A DNA stretch of 48,982 nt, from positions 165,914 through 214,895 of the forward strand of contig RQSC01000026.1 of NCBI GenBank assembly GCA_013416795.1, given 5' to 3'. Within the stretch, counting starts at the first letter, position 1. Every line of letters begins with the position of its first letter. Positions 37,614 to 47,855 of the stretch are shown here, one piece after another. A model generated the notes under the pieces. It searched no databases, had not been told where the DNA came from, and saw only the letters and a program-made list of their open reading frames with translations. The DNA comes from Prasinococcaceae sp. CCMP 1430 (taxonomy: Eukaryota; Prasinodermophyta; Palmophyllophyceae; Prasinococcales; Prasinococcaceae). A program made the translations under genes and the position numbers.

Positions 37614-38148
37614 CCTTGCCGCCTGCCCCGTCTGCGCACGCGCGCGCACGTGTGGCACGCACACGCACACGCACACACGCACACGCACATGCACGCACAC
37701 GCACGTGCACGCACACGCACACACGCACGCGCACGCGCACACGCACACACAGACGACGGTTTGGATAAGGTTCAGGTTACGTTTTAGGGTAGCTTTTGGC
37801 ATGGCATCATTGGCATGGCATCAATGATCAATAAAATACATCACCGTGTGCTGTCCCCTGATGGTAGGGTTCGGGTTGGGACGAACGCGAGCGCGTGTGT
37901 GAGTGGCGTGTGGGAGCTGTTACGCGTGTGCATGCTCGCGCGCGTGTGTGTGCGCGCGTGTGTGTGTGTGCGTGTGTGTGTGTGTGCGTGTGTGTGTGTG
38001 TGTCTGTGTGTGTGTGTGTGTATGTGTGTCACACCACGCGCGTGCGCGCGTGCACGTGCGCGCGCGCGCGTGCGCGCGCGCGCGAGGGCGTCCGACCACG
38101 AACGCACACGCGCGTACGGCCGCACGCACGCGCTCGCTCGCGCGCGCG
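37614..38148. other. Divergent promoter region with tandem repeats and TG tracts
   Basis: Between two divergent genes. A lower-GC island at 37750-37880 has a duplicated TTGGCATGGCATCA and an AATAAA at about 37827; TG tracts at 37955-38025 and GC-rich CG alternations precede the SGNH start. Confidence 0.45.
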
Positions 38149-38304
38149 ATGGGCGCGCTGGGCTCCGCGCCGGCGCCGCCCGGCGTCGCCCCCGCGCGCA
38201 TCACCTTCGTGGGCAACAGCCTCACATACTTCAACGGCGGCGTGTATAAGGTGAACCCAAAGCGCCAGGCGCGCGCTGCGTGGCACGAACTGTGTGCATG
38301 CGTG

Positions 38305-38357
<53 letters not shown>

Positions 38358-39092
38358 TGTGTGTGTGTGTGTGTGTGTTTGTGCGTGCGTGTTTGTGTGT
38401 GTGTGAAGTGTGCGTGCCAATCTGTGCGTACGTACCTGCCACCATCGGTCGATCGAACGCACGCGCTCACCGCGCTGACACGCGCTGGGCCGCACGCACA
38501 AGGAGCTCGCGCGCGTCGCGCCCGCGGGCGCCGTCGTCGCCGTCGACGACGTCACGCAGGGCGGCGCGCCGCTCGCGCTGCTCGCAGGAAGAGCGGTCGC
38601 GCACCTCGCCGGCGAGGGCGGCGCGGACGACGCGGGGAAGGACGACGCCAGGAGGGTGCTCGTGCTGCAGGAGGACATGCCAGGTGCGTGCGTGCACGTG
38701 CGTGTGCGTGTGTGCACGTGTGCGTCCGTGAGTGCGTGAGTGCGCGCGCGCGGGTGCGTTTGTGTGTGTGTGTCTGTGCGTGCGTATTACGCTTGTGTGT
38801 GTGTGTGTGTGTGTGTGTGTCTTTGTATGCGTGTGCATGTGCATGTGCATGTGTGCGTGTGTGTGCGTATGCGCATGCGTGTGCATGCGCTCACGCGCGC
38901 ACTTGCGCGCGCAGAGACCACCCCGCCCGAGTTCCGCGCGGCCGCCGCGCGCATCGCCGCTGCTGCGCGCGAGCGCGGATGGGAGGTGGTGCTCATGGCG
39001 TGCTGGCCGTACGACACTGGGGGGCGCACGGGCACCACCGTGTACAGCGACACCATGGTCATCAAGGAGCACAGGTATGTTGTGGGCACGCG

Positions 39093-39156
<64 letters not shown>

Positions 39157-39438
39157 CACACACGCACATATACGCGCACATACGCGCACGCACGTGCGTG
39201 TGCTCTCTCGTTCGTTCGTTCTGTCCGCATGCTGACACGCACGCGCGCGCGCGCGCACGCGCACACGCACGCGCACGCGCACGCGCACGCGCGCGTGCTC
39301 AGGCGCGTGGGCGCCTCGATCGGCGCGCGCGTGGCCCCCGCGGGCCTCGCCAAGCTGCGGTGCGAGGCCGCGCTGCCCGGCGTGGCGCTGCTCGCCGAGG
39401 ACGGCGAGCACCCCTCGGCGGCGCTCACGCACGTGCAG
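38149..39438 (+). CDS. SGNH/GDSL-type hydrolase, last exon missing
   Basis: Four exons with clean GT-AG borders: 38149-38250, 38503-38683, 38915-39074, 39303-39438; introns of 252, 231 and 228 bp are largely TG/CA repeat. Phases 0, 1, 2 and 0 join the exons without a stop. The protein begins at ATG 38149. Block I is [14 protein letters not shown] (nucleophile Ser); [17 protein letters not shown] and [13 protein letters not shown] follow; block V is [17 protein letters not shown] with the Asp-x-x-His pair. So the catalytic residues are all present, but about 60 C-terminal residues of such hydrolases (after HPSxxLTHVQ) are missing. The next coding sequence belongs to a different protein. Substrate unknown; esterase or lipase activity is usual for the family. 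Confidence 0.8.
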
Positions 39439-39524
39439 GTGCGCTCTTTGCGCGCCCGCGCGCGTGTGTGCCTGCCCTTGTCAATATGTGAGTGTGTGCA
39501 TGTGTGTGTGTGTGAGCGTGTGCA

Positions 39525-39566
<42 letters not shown>

Positions 39567-39668
39567 TTCTCTCTGTCTTACGCACACGCATGTGTGCGCC
39601 CACGCCCCCGCACACACACACACTCACACTCACACACAAACACACACACCAAACAAAAAAAAAAATAG
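39439..39668. repeat. TG/CA and A-run region between two cut genes
   Basis: TG repeat at about 39529-39562, CA repeats at about 39611-39648, and a run of A at 39655-39665. It separates the end of the SGNH fragment from the start of the RVE8-like fragment and may hide a false join. Confidence 0.7.
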
Positions 39669-40593
39669 GCCGTATACGATCACCAAGCAGCGCGAGTCCT
39701 GGACGGACGCCGAGCACACCAAGTTCATCGAGGCGCTCAAGCTCTACAACCGCGAGTGGAAGATGATCGAGGCGTACGTGGGCACCAAGACGGTCATCCA
39801 GATCCGCTCGCACGCGCAGAAGTACTTCCTCAAGGTCCAGAAGCTCGGCACGGGCGAGCACGTGCCGCCGCCGCGGCCCAAGCGCAAGAGCCTGCAGCCG
39901 TATCCGCACAAGGCCGAGACGAAGACGCCCCGCACCAGTGGCGGGCGCTCGCGCAGCGGCAGTGCGTCGTCGCGCTCGCGCAGCAGCGGCAGGAAGAACG
40001 CGTCGGGGGCCAAGGGCACCGCCAAGGCGGCGTCGGCGCGGGGTGCCAGCAAGAAGGCCGCGGCGGCGGGGCGAGCCGCCGCGGCCGCCGCGGCGGAGCT
40101 GCCCCCGATGCAGCCCACGATGCCGGACTTCTCGGTGGTGTACTCGCTGGTGAGCACGATGTTCGGCCCCGCGTGCAGCCTGCGCGACCCGCTGGAGGAG
40201 GGCGCCGCGGCTGGCGCGGACGGCGGGGCGGCCGGCGCCCAGGCGCATGGCGCGCCCGCCGGCGGCGCCGACGCCGAGGTGGACCCGTCGGACAGCCTCC
40301 TCTCGATGGCCCCCATCGACCGCGAGACCGCGCTGCTGCTGCTCACCAACCTCACGAACAACCTGCAGTCGCGGGAGGTTTGGAGCAAGGAGATATGCAA
40401 GCTCAGCAGCTACGGCAAGCAGCTCCTCGAGGCGGACGACCCGCGCAGCATACCCACCAGGAGCCTCCCCGGGCACGAGACAATAACGTGTCGCGGCGGC
40501 CTCGTGGACGTCGACGCCGCGCGCGAGGTGCTGGCCAGCGGGGGCGGGCTCGCGTTGCAGCCCCACTGCAACGTGGCCGCGGCGGCCGTCTGA
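39669..40593 (+). CDS. REVEILLE8/LCL-type MYB-related clock factor, first exon missing
   Basis: Single-MYB (SHAQKYF) transcription factor of the LHY/CCA1/RVE family. Coding begins at acceptor TAG (39668) with [40 protein letters not shown] and [18 protein letters not shown], then [20 protein letters not shown], the basic block of RVE8-like proteins. The C-terminal LCL-type domain is present: [17 protein letters not shown] and [20 protein letters not shown]. In plants RVE8 activates evening clock genes. The start Met and the few residues before PYTITK must come from an upstream exon which is not found. Ends with stop at 40591-40593. Confidence 0.92.
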
Positions 40594-40956
40594 ATGGGCC
40601 GGCCGTCCTGGCCGCCTCGAGGCCGCGAGACGACGCGGGCGGGCCCCTCCCCCCCAACCCCCCCATCTGCAAGGCGCTCCGACGGCACGGCCACTGGCCG
40701 CACAGTTTTGCGACGCGACCGAGAGCGAGGCGGCGGCGCGCAGGCATGGCGCCGCTCGACTGCGGCGTCAGACCGCGCAAGCCTCGCTCGACAATTTTGA
40801 CCCCGATCTTGTAAGCTCGACATAGCTGCTTTTTTTTGTTCACATCGCGACCTCCGGCGCATCGCGCGTGCGCCTCGCCTCCCGCGGAGCGCACCGGCGC
40901 CGCAGCTCGCCCGCGTTGCCTTGACGGCGCGCGTCGTGGCGGCGCATCCGCCTCCC

Positions 40957-41017
<61 letters not shown>

Positions 41018-41139
41018 GCGCGTGCCACTGCGTCCAGGGGAGCGTCTGCGCTGCGTTGGATACGGTTCAAAACGAATGATGCCGCGGGCCATGGGGGGGG
41101 GAGCCGGGAGGGTCTGAGGTCGCACGGCGCTCCGACACC
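40594..41139. other. Spacer with (CA)n at 40959-41013
   Basis: Between convergent genes; no gene is seen. A perfect CA run of about 27 units is at 40959-41013 and a short T-rich patch at 40830-40840. Confidence 0.6.
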
Positions 41140-42627
41140 TCAGAGGGCAGCCTCGCCCATCTCGACGCCTTTGCCGTTGGCGGCGACGAGGTTGTCCTCC
41201 ATGTGCACCCACTTCCAGCCGCGGCGGCGGCTGCGCCAGCGCGAGAGCGCGACGGCGGCGCCCGCGAGCAGCGCGCCCACCGCCACCGACACGCCGACGC
41301 CGACGCCGATCGTCGTGTTGTCGATGGAGTTGCCGCGGTAGGTCTCTCCCTGCGCGCGCGCACACACACACACACACGCACGGGTGCCGGCGTGCGCGTG
41401 CGCGTGCGGTGTCAGACGGCGGCGTGGGCGCGCGGGTGGGGCGCCCGAGGCGATGTTCGCACGCGCGCGTGTGCGCGGGCGGGCGTCCGTGCGCGCGGGC
41501 GCTCGCGTGGACGCACGCGCGCGACGCGTCGCGAGGCACCCCCCCAGCACCCGCCGCACGCGCGCACTCACACATGCGCACACGCGCGCGTCCTCACAAC
41601 GCACGCGCACACGACGCACACGCACTCGCGCCGCGCGCGCGTCGCGCGTTTCCCTCACCTTCGCGAGCGTGTACGGCCCCGCCTCCCAGTGCGCCTCGCT
41701 GAGCCCGAATCCCGTCCAGCGCTTCAGCTGCTCGCCGAGCTCCCCGAGCGCCCCGCCGCCGTCGCGCCCCGCCGCGGCGTCGAGCCGCGCGAGCACGTCC
41801 GAGGCGACTGCCTCGCTCTCGGCGCCCACGTGAAAGAGCACGTGCATGCACAGCGAGCCCTCCGGGTGGGCCGCAGGCTCGTCGTCCTCCGAATCCGAGC
41901 CGTCGTCGTCCGAAAGGTCGTCTTCGTGGGCGTGGCCGTGGTCGTGCACGTCGCAGTCGAGCTCGTAGTCCATCCCCTCGAGCTTGACGTTCTTGGGCTC
42001 CACGCCCGCCACGCCCGCAACGGCCGCCGAGAACCTCGCGTCCTCCTTGTACGACCACTGGTACGAGCTCGGGTCGGCCAGGTCGACATTGCTGCCCACA
42101 GGGTACACGATGTGGAGCTGGGCCTCCACGCGGTAGTCGTGGATGTTCATGTACTCGTGGACGCCCGTGCCCACCACCTTGCACCACATGACCGTGTTGG
42201 CGCCGCTGTCGCACTCGACGAGCGGCAGCTCCGCCTCGATCTCGCGCGCGTGCGAGCTCGACATGGCGCGCATGCGAAGCTTGAGGTCGACGCAGGCGGC
42301 GGCGTCGTTCTCCAGGCAGCACCCGCCGCCGCGCATGGCCTGGGCGGAGATCAGGGCCACGTCGGAGTAGGTGGGCGCGTGCGGCTTGGCGTCCTCGCCC
42401 GCCCAGCGCGCGGCGTCGGGCGCGGCGGCCCTGAGCGCGGCGAGCGCGTAGTCGGCGCCGGCGTCGGCGGCGAGCGACAGCGAGCCGCGCGACACGCCCG
42501 CGGAGCCGGAGTCGGTCGTGAGCGCGTCGTCCGTCAGGCGGGCGCGCACCGTCGCCTCCACGTAGTTGGCCCACGCCGCGGACGCGACCGCCGACGCCGT
42601 CGGCTGGGTCGTGTCGACCATGGCCAT
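41140..42627 (-). CDS. Unrecognised single-pass membrane protein
   Basis: Two exons on the minus strand: 42627-41659 and 41349-41140, with a 309-bp phase-0 intron rich in GC and CA. Start at ATG 42627 (MAMVDTTQPTASAVASAAWA). The luminal or extracellular part contains SLSLAADAGADYALAALRAA, CCLENDAAACVDLKLRMRAM, an Asp/Glu/His-rich stretch (HDHGHAHEDDLSDDDGSDSE) and LCMHVLFHVGAESEAVA. Near the C-terminus one strongly hydrophobic segment (GVGVGVSVAVGALLAGAAVA) is followed by Arg/Lys-rich residues (LSRWRSRRRGWK), as in a type I topology. No family was recognised; an N-terminal signal peptide is not obvious, so an earlier exon may exist. Acidic His-rich stretch could bind metal (speculative). Confidence 0.65.
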   Translation of the reverse strand: MAMVDTTQPTASAVASAAWANYVEATVRARLTDDALTTDSGSAGVSRGSLSLAADAGADYALAALRAAAPDAARWAGEDAKPHAPTYSDVALISAQAMRGGGCCLENDAAACVDLKLRMRAMSSSHAREIEAELPLVECDSGANTVMWCKVVGTGVHEYMNIHDYRVEAQLHIVYPVGSNVDLADPSSYQWSYKEDARFSAAVAGVAGVEPKNVKLEGMDYELDCDVHDHGHAHEDDLSDDDGSDSEDDEPAAHPEGSLCMHVLFHVGAESEAVASDVLARLDAAAGRDGGGALGELGEQLKRWTGFGLSEAHWEAGPYTLAKVRETRDARAARVRVRRVRVRCEDARVCACVSARVRRVLGGCLATRRARASTRAPARTDARPRTRARANIASGAPPARPRRRLTPHAHAHAGTRACVCVCARAQGETYRGNSIDNTTIGVGVGVSVAVGALLAGAAVALSRWRSRRRGWKWVHMEDNLVAANGKGVEMGEAAL

Positions 42628-42680
42628 CGCGCCCACGAGCGCCCGCCCGCCCGCGCAAGCAGGCACGCGCACACGCGCGT

Positions 42681-42710
42681 GGGTGGGTGGGTGGGCGGGT
42701 GGGTGGGTGG
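42681..42710 (+). repeat. GGGT tandem tract, potential G-quadruplex
   Basis: Seven consecutive GGGT/GGGC units on the plus strand just upstream of the membrane-protein start codon (which is on the minus strand, so the C-rich strand is the coding sense). Matches the G3+N1 quadruplex pattern. Confidence 0.8.
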
Positions 42711-43885
42711 CTCGCACCTCCACCCCGCGCGCGTGTGGCGCTCCTCCTCCCGCGTCTGCGCACCCGCGCCCGCACGGGCACGCCACACACACGCGCACAC
42801 ACGCGCGCGCACACGGCTGCCGACAATGCAGCAGCAGCGGCGCGATCGAGGCGCGCGCCGCGCGGGGAACTCGCGGAACGCCGCCGTCGAATGCGCCCTC
42901 TTGTCCGCGGTTCTCCCCAGTCTCTTCGAACGCGCTGTGCGGCCGCTCGCGCGCGCGCCGCCCGCACCGAAATGGACTTCCGTCGATCGCACCGCCGCCC
43001 CCCCCTCCCACGGGCAGGCACCCGCACACGTGGGCGTGAAACCCTTCACGCGCCGAGAGATTCAAATACGACAAATGCCTCGCTTAAAACACGGTTCCGA
43101 AATGCTCTCTGTGCGATGGTGGTACATCTCATGCACGCGATGAAATGCGGGTCGCACCGAATTATACCGCGGTGATTTAATGTGGAAAATCCGGGGGAAA
43201 ATGCAATGCGAGTATCGTATTTTTCTGGAATGAATTGGGTTTGGAATTGAATTCCGTGGCGCGTTCCCCCGCGCGCGCGAGCGCCCGGCGGCGGGCCGCC
43301 GGCCGGCCCCCGCAGGGAGGGAGAGTCGCCGACCGCCCATTTCGGCGGGGGCCTCGGCCGCGCGACGCACGAGGTGGAACGGCGAAAACTGCGGCGGAGG
43401 CGGCGTTTCGACGGCGGCCTTCCGCGAGTTCGGCCGGGGCGTGTGCCCGCCGCGCGCGGGTCCCACCCGGCCGGCCAGGGCCTGCCTGCGTGCGGCGCAC
43501 ATGCCCGCGCGCAGCATCCTGTCTGTAGTCTACTCACTACTACTCGGGCGCCGCGCGGGGGGAGAAGGGGGAGGAGTTGGGTGAGACGAGCGAGGCGCTG
43601 TGCGCGCAGCCGGCTGCCCGCGGAGAGGCGCCAGGGGCAGGCGACCCCGCCTGGCTGGCCCGCGCACGCAGCCGCGCGCGCCGCGAATTGATTTTGCCCT
43701 GGAAGGCGCCCGTGGGTGAAAGTGACTTATATTAGAATGTTGATATCAAGGGTTCGCTTGCGGTTCGCAGGCGGGAACGACGCGCCCAATGGGGTGCGTG
43801 TTATAGGGTCTACAAAAAGCGAAACGTGCGTGCACACGCACGCACGCGTGTGTGTGTGTGAGTGTGTGCGTGTGTGTGTGTGCAC
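42711..43885. other. Spacer without a supported gene
   Basis: About 1.2 kb. GC-rich at both ends with a lower-GC core at 43050-43260 (contains TTGGAATTGAATTCC at about 43239-43253). No open frame here shows family features. It holds the promoter of the membrane-protein gene and the 3' UTR of the hydrolase gene, with TG repeats near 43848-43880. Confidence 0.5.
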
Positions 43886-44354
43886 TCACGTCTCCCACGC
43901 GTCGCCGGCGTGCTCGCGCACCCACGCGCCAATCTGCTCCGCGCGCTCCGCGGGCAGCGTGTGGCCGTGCGGGTGCTCCACCACGTCGCCGCCCAGCGCG
44001 ATCGCCAGCTGCATGCCCTGGCTGTACGGGTTGACGCCCTGCACCCCACGCGCGTCGCGCATACGTGTCAGCTCGGTGTACACACACACACGCACACACA
44101 CACAGACGCACACACACACGCACACACACACACGCACACACACACACACACTCTCGCGCCCGCACATCTTCTGGGCTGAGCACGTGCAGTATGTCCGGAC
44201 CCTCGTACGCGGCCCCCCTCGGGCCGAGCCTCTGTCGCACGTTCTCGGCGACGTCCCCCGCGTGCGGCCGCGGCCACGCGGCGCCCGACAGCACGCACGC
44301 GCGCGCGTCGGGCAGCAAGCGACGCGCCAGCAGGACGCCGAGCAACATGGCGCC
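43886..44354 (-). CDS. FSH1/OVCA2-type serine hydrolase, C-terminal part
   Basis: Alpha/beta-hydrolase of the FSH1 family. Two exons on the minus strand: 44354-44166 and 44038-43886, with a 127-bp CA-rich phase-0 intron. Exon 1 starts right after the nucleophile-elbow split (expected GFSQ then GAMLLGVLLARRLLPDARAC), continues VLSGAAWPRPH, and ends LHVLSPED, which holds the Asp of the catalytic triad. Exon 2 has SQGMQLAIALGGDVVEHPHG, whose HPHGHTLP holds the catalytic His. The exon carrying the nucleophile Ser and the N-terminus (about 100 residues) should be upstream, beyond the TG repeat and the n at 44446, but is not recognisable there. Confidence 0.8.
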
Positions 44355-44380
44355 CTGCCCAGACGCGTGCGTGCGTGCGT

Positions 44381-44383
44381 GTG

Positions 44384-44445
<62 letters not shown>

Positions 44446-44446
44446 N
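44381..44446. repeat. TG microsatellite ending in a single n
   Basis: A (TG)n run of about 60 bp ends at n (44446). Right of the n, CTTCAG|GTA on the minus strand looks like a splice donor of some other exon. A contig join is likely. Confidence 0.75.
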
Positions 44447-45327
44447 TACCTGAAGTCTTTGTCATGCGATCCGATCTGTGCGCATTGCATGCGGCGCGCG
44501 CGATCGGCCGCCGCGATCATCGGGCGCGCAGGCGAGGCACGACGGAGCGTGCCGTCGTGCGGTTGTCAGCGGCGGTCGTCAGCAGCCGGCGCGCACGAAA
44601 CGAAACGCGCACAAGTGCGTAGGCGCCTGCAATGCGCGCGGCGCGGCGGCGCCCCATCGCGATCTGACTCGCGGCAGGCGGCGCGTGGCGACTCCCCAGC
44701 AGCCGCGCACGCAGCCACCACCGGGGTGCCGCGCCCAACCCCACCACCACTCCATCTCCGCCCCTGTGCGGCGCGCGCGCGGCCGCCCCGCCCGCACCTT
44801 GTCCAGGATCTCGCGGATCCTCGCCCCCGACGGCATGGCCGCAGCCGGCCGCCTCGGCGGCCTCCTCGGCCTCCTCTCCCGGCTCTGCCACCGAGAGCCG
44901 CTGCCAGCGGCCTTGCACGGCCTCGGGCGCCGACCCTCCCACCCACACCCCCCGCCTCCGGTCGCCTCGCTGCGCCGCGCCGCGCCGCGTGCGGGGCGTG
45001 TGGCGGCGGCGCTGTGCACGCGCGCGCGTGAGGCGTTTTGTCAGTTGTTTTTTCCTTGTGTTTATGTGTGCATTGCAGCAGGTGGCGTTTGATGGCGCTT
45101 CGCGCAATCATGGCTTATTACATGCAACGGCGGAGTTGGACGGGGGCCGCGTGGCGCTCGGCCGGATGATCGCGGCACGCACCGACTCTTTGCTGCACGG
45201 TGTATGCAACTTGCCACATGTTTCCTAGCAATCTTGGACTCACAGTTTGCGCGTCTCAAGGAGCATGCACACAAGGCCTGGTCTTGTAGCACGTGGTGGC
45301 CCCACGCGCGCAAAGGTTTCGCGGTGA
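44447..45327. other. Region with possible small exon, no supported gene
   Basis: A minus-strand ATG at 44835 opens MPSGARIREILDK and then meets a donor-like GTGCGG, which could be a first exon, but nothing joins to it in this window. The rest is GC-rich to about 45000 and then less GC-rich. Not enough for a gene call. Confidence 0.35.
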
Positions 45328-45585
45328 TCGCGGACAACACCCAGTAGACGCACTCGCGCAACCGGATTCGAGCTGGCGGGCGGAGCTCAACTGGTGCCAT
45401 CCACCGGTCGGACTGCTGCCGAAGCTAAGCACACCGCTATCAAGGATGCGATCCAAAGCAACATACAAACGGCGGTGGCTCTCCAACGGTCGATGGCTCA
45501 TCCTGCCTCCGCGAGCTCGGTGCCCATGGGGAGTACCGCAGTGCCGAGCGCCGCCCGCCGCGCGGCGCGGCGCGGAGTAGCGTGA
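45328..45585 (+). CDS. Short open frame, possible terminal exon, unrecognised
   Basis: Open from an in-frame stop at 45325 to stop at 45583-45585. The piece GAQLVPSTGRTAAEAKHTAI and KDAIQSNIQTAVALQRSMAH has coding-like composition and helix pattern. No upstream ATG or acceptor was identified with confidence. Low support. Confidence 0.3.
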   Translation, partial: SRTTPSRRTRATGFELAGGAQLVPSTGRTAAEAKHTAIKDAIQSNIQTAVALQRSMAHPASASSVPMGSTAVPSAARRAARRGVA

Positions 45586-45755
45586 CGCGGCGCGGGGCGC
45601 TCAAGCGCTGCTGCGGAGGCCGCCGCAGGCGCGAAAACAGCTCGCGTGGCAGTCACCGCTGTCGCTAGAGCGTGCGCCGACGTGCACGCCCTTTGTCTGT
45701 CTCCCCGTGTGGACTTTGTCCAACCTGCGTGCAGGCGCACGCGCGGCGTGGCGCA

Positions 45756-47594
45756 ATGGCGCTGGCGACGGTGGCGATGACCAGTGCCGCCGGCGCGGGG
45801 AGCTCTCAGAGCAGCGGACCATGCAAACACACACACCGAGCGCAAGCACGAGCGCGAGCACGAGCACGAGCACGAGCACGAGCGCGGACACGACTGTGCG
45901 CCGCGTGCGCGAGCGCCGGCACCGTCGATGGCCAAGGGCGATTCGACGGGGCGGGTCGCGCGGTGGAGGGCGGGGCGGATGCACCGCGGTGGCCTCTGGG
46001 CCCGCACGCGTACGCCTTGCGCATGGTGGCGACCGTCGTCTTGCCGATGTACATGACCTCGCTGGTCGAGCCCGCGGTGGGGCTCGCGGAGACGGCCATT
46101 CTGGGCCACCTTCCTGACACTGGCTCGGCGCCGGCGCTGGCGGCGATGGCGCTCACGTCGCCGCTTTTCAACCTCGCGCACGAGTGGGCGTGGGATCTGT
46201 CGATCGCCGTGGCTTCCGCGAGCGCCGGCGCCAAGAGCGCGCGGCAGGCGCGCGCGCTCGTGGGGCGCACGATCCTCATCGCAGCCGTCGCCGGCACCGC
46301 GCTCGCCGGCGTGTTGTTGGTGGGCGCCGGCGCCGTGTACGCGGCATGCGCGCCGGGCAGCATCGGCCGCATGGCGGCGGCGTACGCGGCCGTGCGGGCG
46401 TTGACCATGCCCACGCTGCTGTGCTCGAACGTCATCGAGGGCTTCTGGTACGGCCAGAAGGACTCCGTGACTCCCGCGGTGGTGTACGTCCTCTCGTCGG
46501 CGGCGACCATTTGCGCGCTCTACCTGGCGGCGCCGCGCTTCGGCATCCTGGGCGCGGCCGTCAGCCTGGTGGTGGGGAGCTTTGCGACTGCGGCGATGCA
46601 CTACGTCGCGCTGCGCGTTCGTGCGCCGGTGGGCGCGAGCGGAGCGGGCGCCGCGCGGCGCTCGGATGCCGCCAGCGGCGGCGGCGATGGCAGCGGGTCC
46701 GACAGCGACAGCGGCTCGGGGGACGACGGAGACCTCGACACGCTCGCGCTCGTCCGGAAGGTGAGCGCGTCGCTGCGCAGCGGCTACGCGCTGGCTACGA
46801 TCTCGATGTGCAAAATCGGCGTCTACGGCCTCATCTCGCTCAGCGTGGCGAACGCGGGCGTGGTGCACGCCACGGCGGCGTACAAGGTCTTTGCGGAGAT
46901 ATACTGGACGCTCAGCTTTACGTGCGAGCCGTCGTTCATGGCGGCGTCGACGCTGCTGCCGAGCGCGCGCTCCGAGCAGCTGCGCACGCGGCAGAAGCTG
47001 GTGAAGCCCACCGCGCGCGCGCTGTACGCCTTCGCCACACTCGTCGGGTTGATCCTCGCCGGCGTGGGCGCGTCAATGGCCACGATGCCGGTGCTCACAT
47101 CCAACCCACAGGTGCTTGCGCACCTCGCGCCGGCGGCGGGCTTGGTTTCGCTGACGCTCTTTTTGTCGAGCTTCACCTACACGACGGAGGTACGTGCCCA
47201 TCGCTCGCGCGAGGGCTGCGGCGCGCGCGCTGGCTTTCTCGCGGCGCTGCCTGAGCGGAGTTGCGGGCGGAGCTGCGCTTCAGCCTGCGATGCGGCCCGC
47301 TGACGAGCGCTGCTCATCCTCTCCCACACCTGCGACGGCGGCCGTGGCCGCGCTCGCGCTCGGCGTCGCCAGGGCCTGCTCATAGGGCTTGGGCACATCC
47401 CGTATCTGCTCAAGGCCCAGGTGTGCAACGTCTTCGTGATGTCGGCGTACTGCGCAGCGGTCTGCGCGTTCGCGCCGGGCGGCATGACGCTCCTCGCGGC
47501 TGGGGCGGGCTGCGCCGCCTTCCAGTTCCTGCGGCTGGCGCAGCACGCCGTATTCTTGCGCCTCTCGGCGCGCCCACGCGCCCTGCTGCGGTGA
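45756..47594 (+). CDS. MATE-family efflux transporter
   Basis: Multidrug and toxic compound extrusion family membrane antiporter. Exons 45756-47189 and 47373-47594, with a 183-bp phase-0 intron (GTACGT to CCAG). Joining gives YTTEGLLIGLGHIPYLLKAQ, a typical MATE transition. Family-like features: LPMYMTSLVEPAVGLAETAI in the first segment, a long Ser/Gly/Asp-rich loop (about residues 300-330) between the two halves, GYALATISMCKIGVYGLISL and TCEPSFMAASTLLPSA in the second. About ten to twelve hydrophobic segments. The ATG at 45756 is the first in frame, but the next ~80 residues include an Ala-Arg repeat encoded by a GAGCAC-type hexamer tract (45846-45895) and look unlike a transporter; the Met at 46023 could be the real start. 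Total 551 residues from the first ATG. Confidence 0.8.
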
Positions 47595-47855
47595 GCGGGC
47601 TCGGGGCGCCAACGCACGTCGCAGTCGCGCTGCAAACGCGCCGTCGGGCGACCGCGCGCGGTGCGCGCGAGCGCGTGGGATGGCCCGTGTATCCTCTATC
47701 GAAAATTACTGCCCTCTCGCGCTCGCGCAAGGGGTCCCCGGTGCTGCGTCGGCGGCGCGTCGGCGGCGCGCGCGCTGCCGTGTGTGTGGGTACCTGCGTG
47801 CCTTCCGAGTGCGTGCCGCTGCACGCGCTCCCAAGCTGCCTGGCGCGCGAGGCGC
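47595..47855. other. Spacer between convergent genes
   Basis: About 260 bp; no gene is seen. Confidence 0.5.

Noticed and set aside
35896-39660. Open frames encoding (HT)n, (CV)n and (VC)n peptides
   Set aside because: Translations of TG/CA microsatellites, open in all frames; only the clean islands between them look coding.
44797-44835. 13-codon first exon MPSGARIREILDK on the minus strand
   Set aside because: Good start and donor but no following exon could be joined; kept only as a remark.
45358-45380. TTCGAGC/TTCGAAT-like T-loop of a tRNA
   Set aside because: Neighbouring bases do not form a T stem or acceptor stem.
45413-45435. Minus-strand GTGCTTAGCTTCGGCAGCA resembling the 5' end of U6 snRNA
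   Set aside because: The ACAGAGA box and the rest of U6 are absent downstream; also checked as 5S rRNA and not matched.
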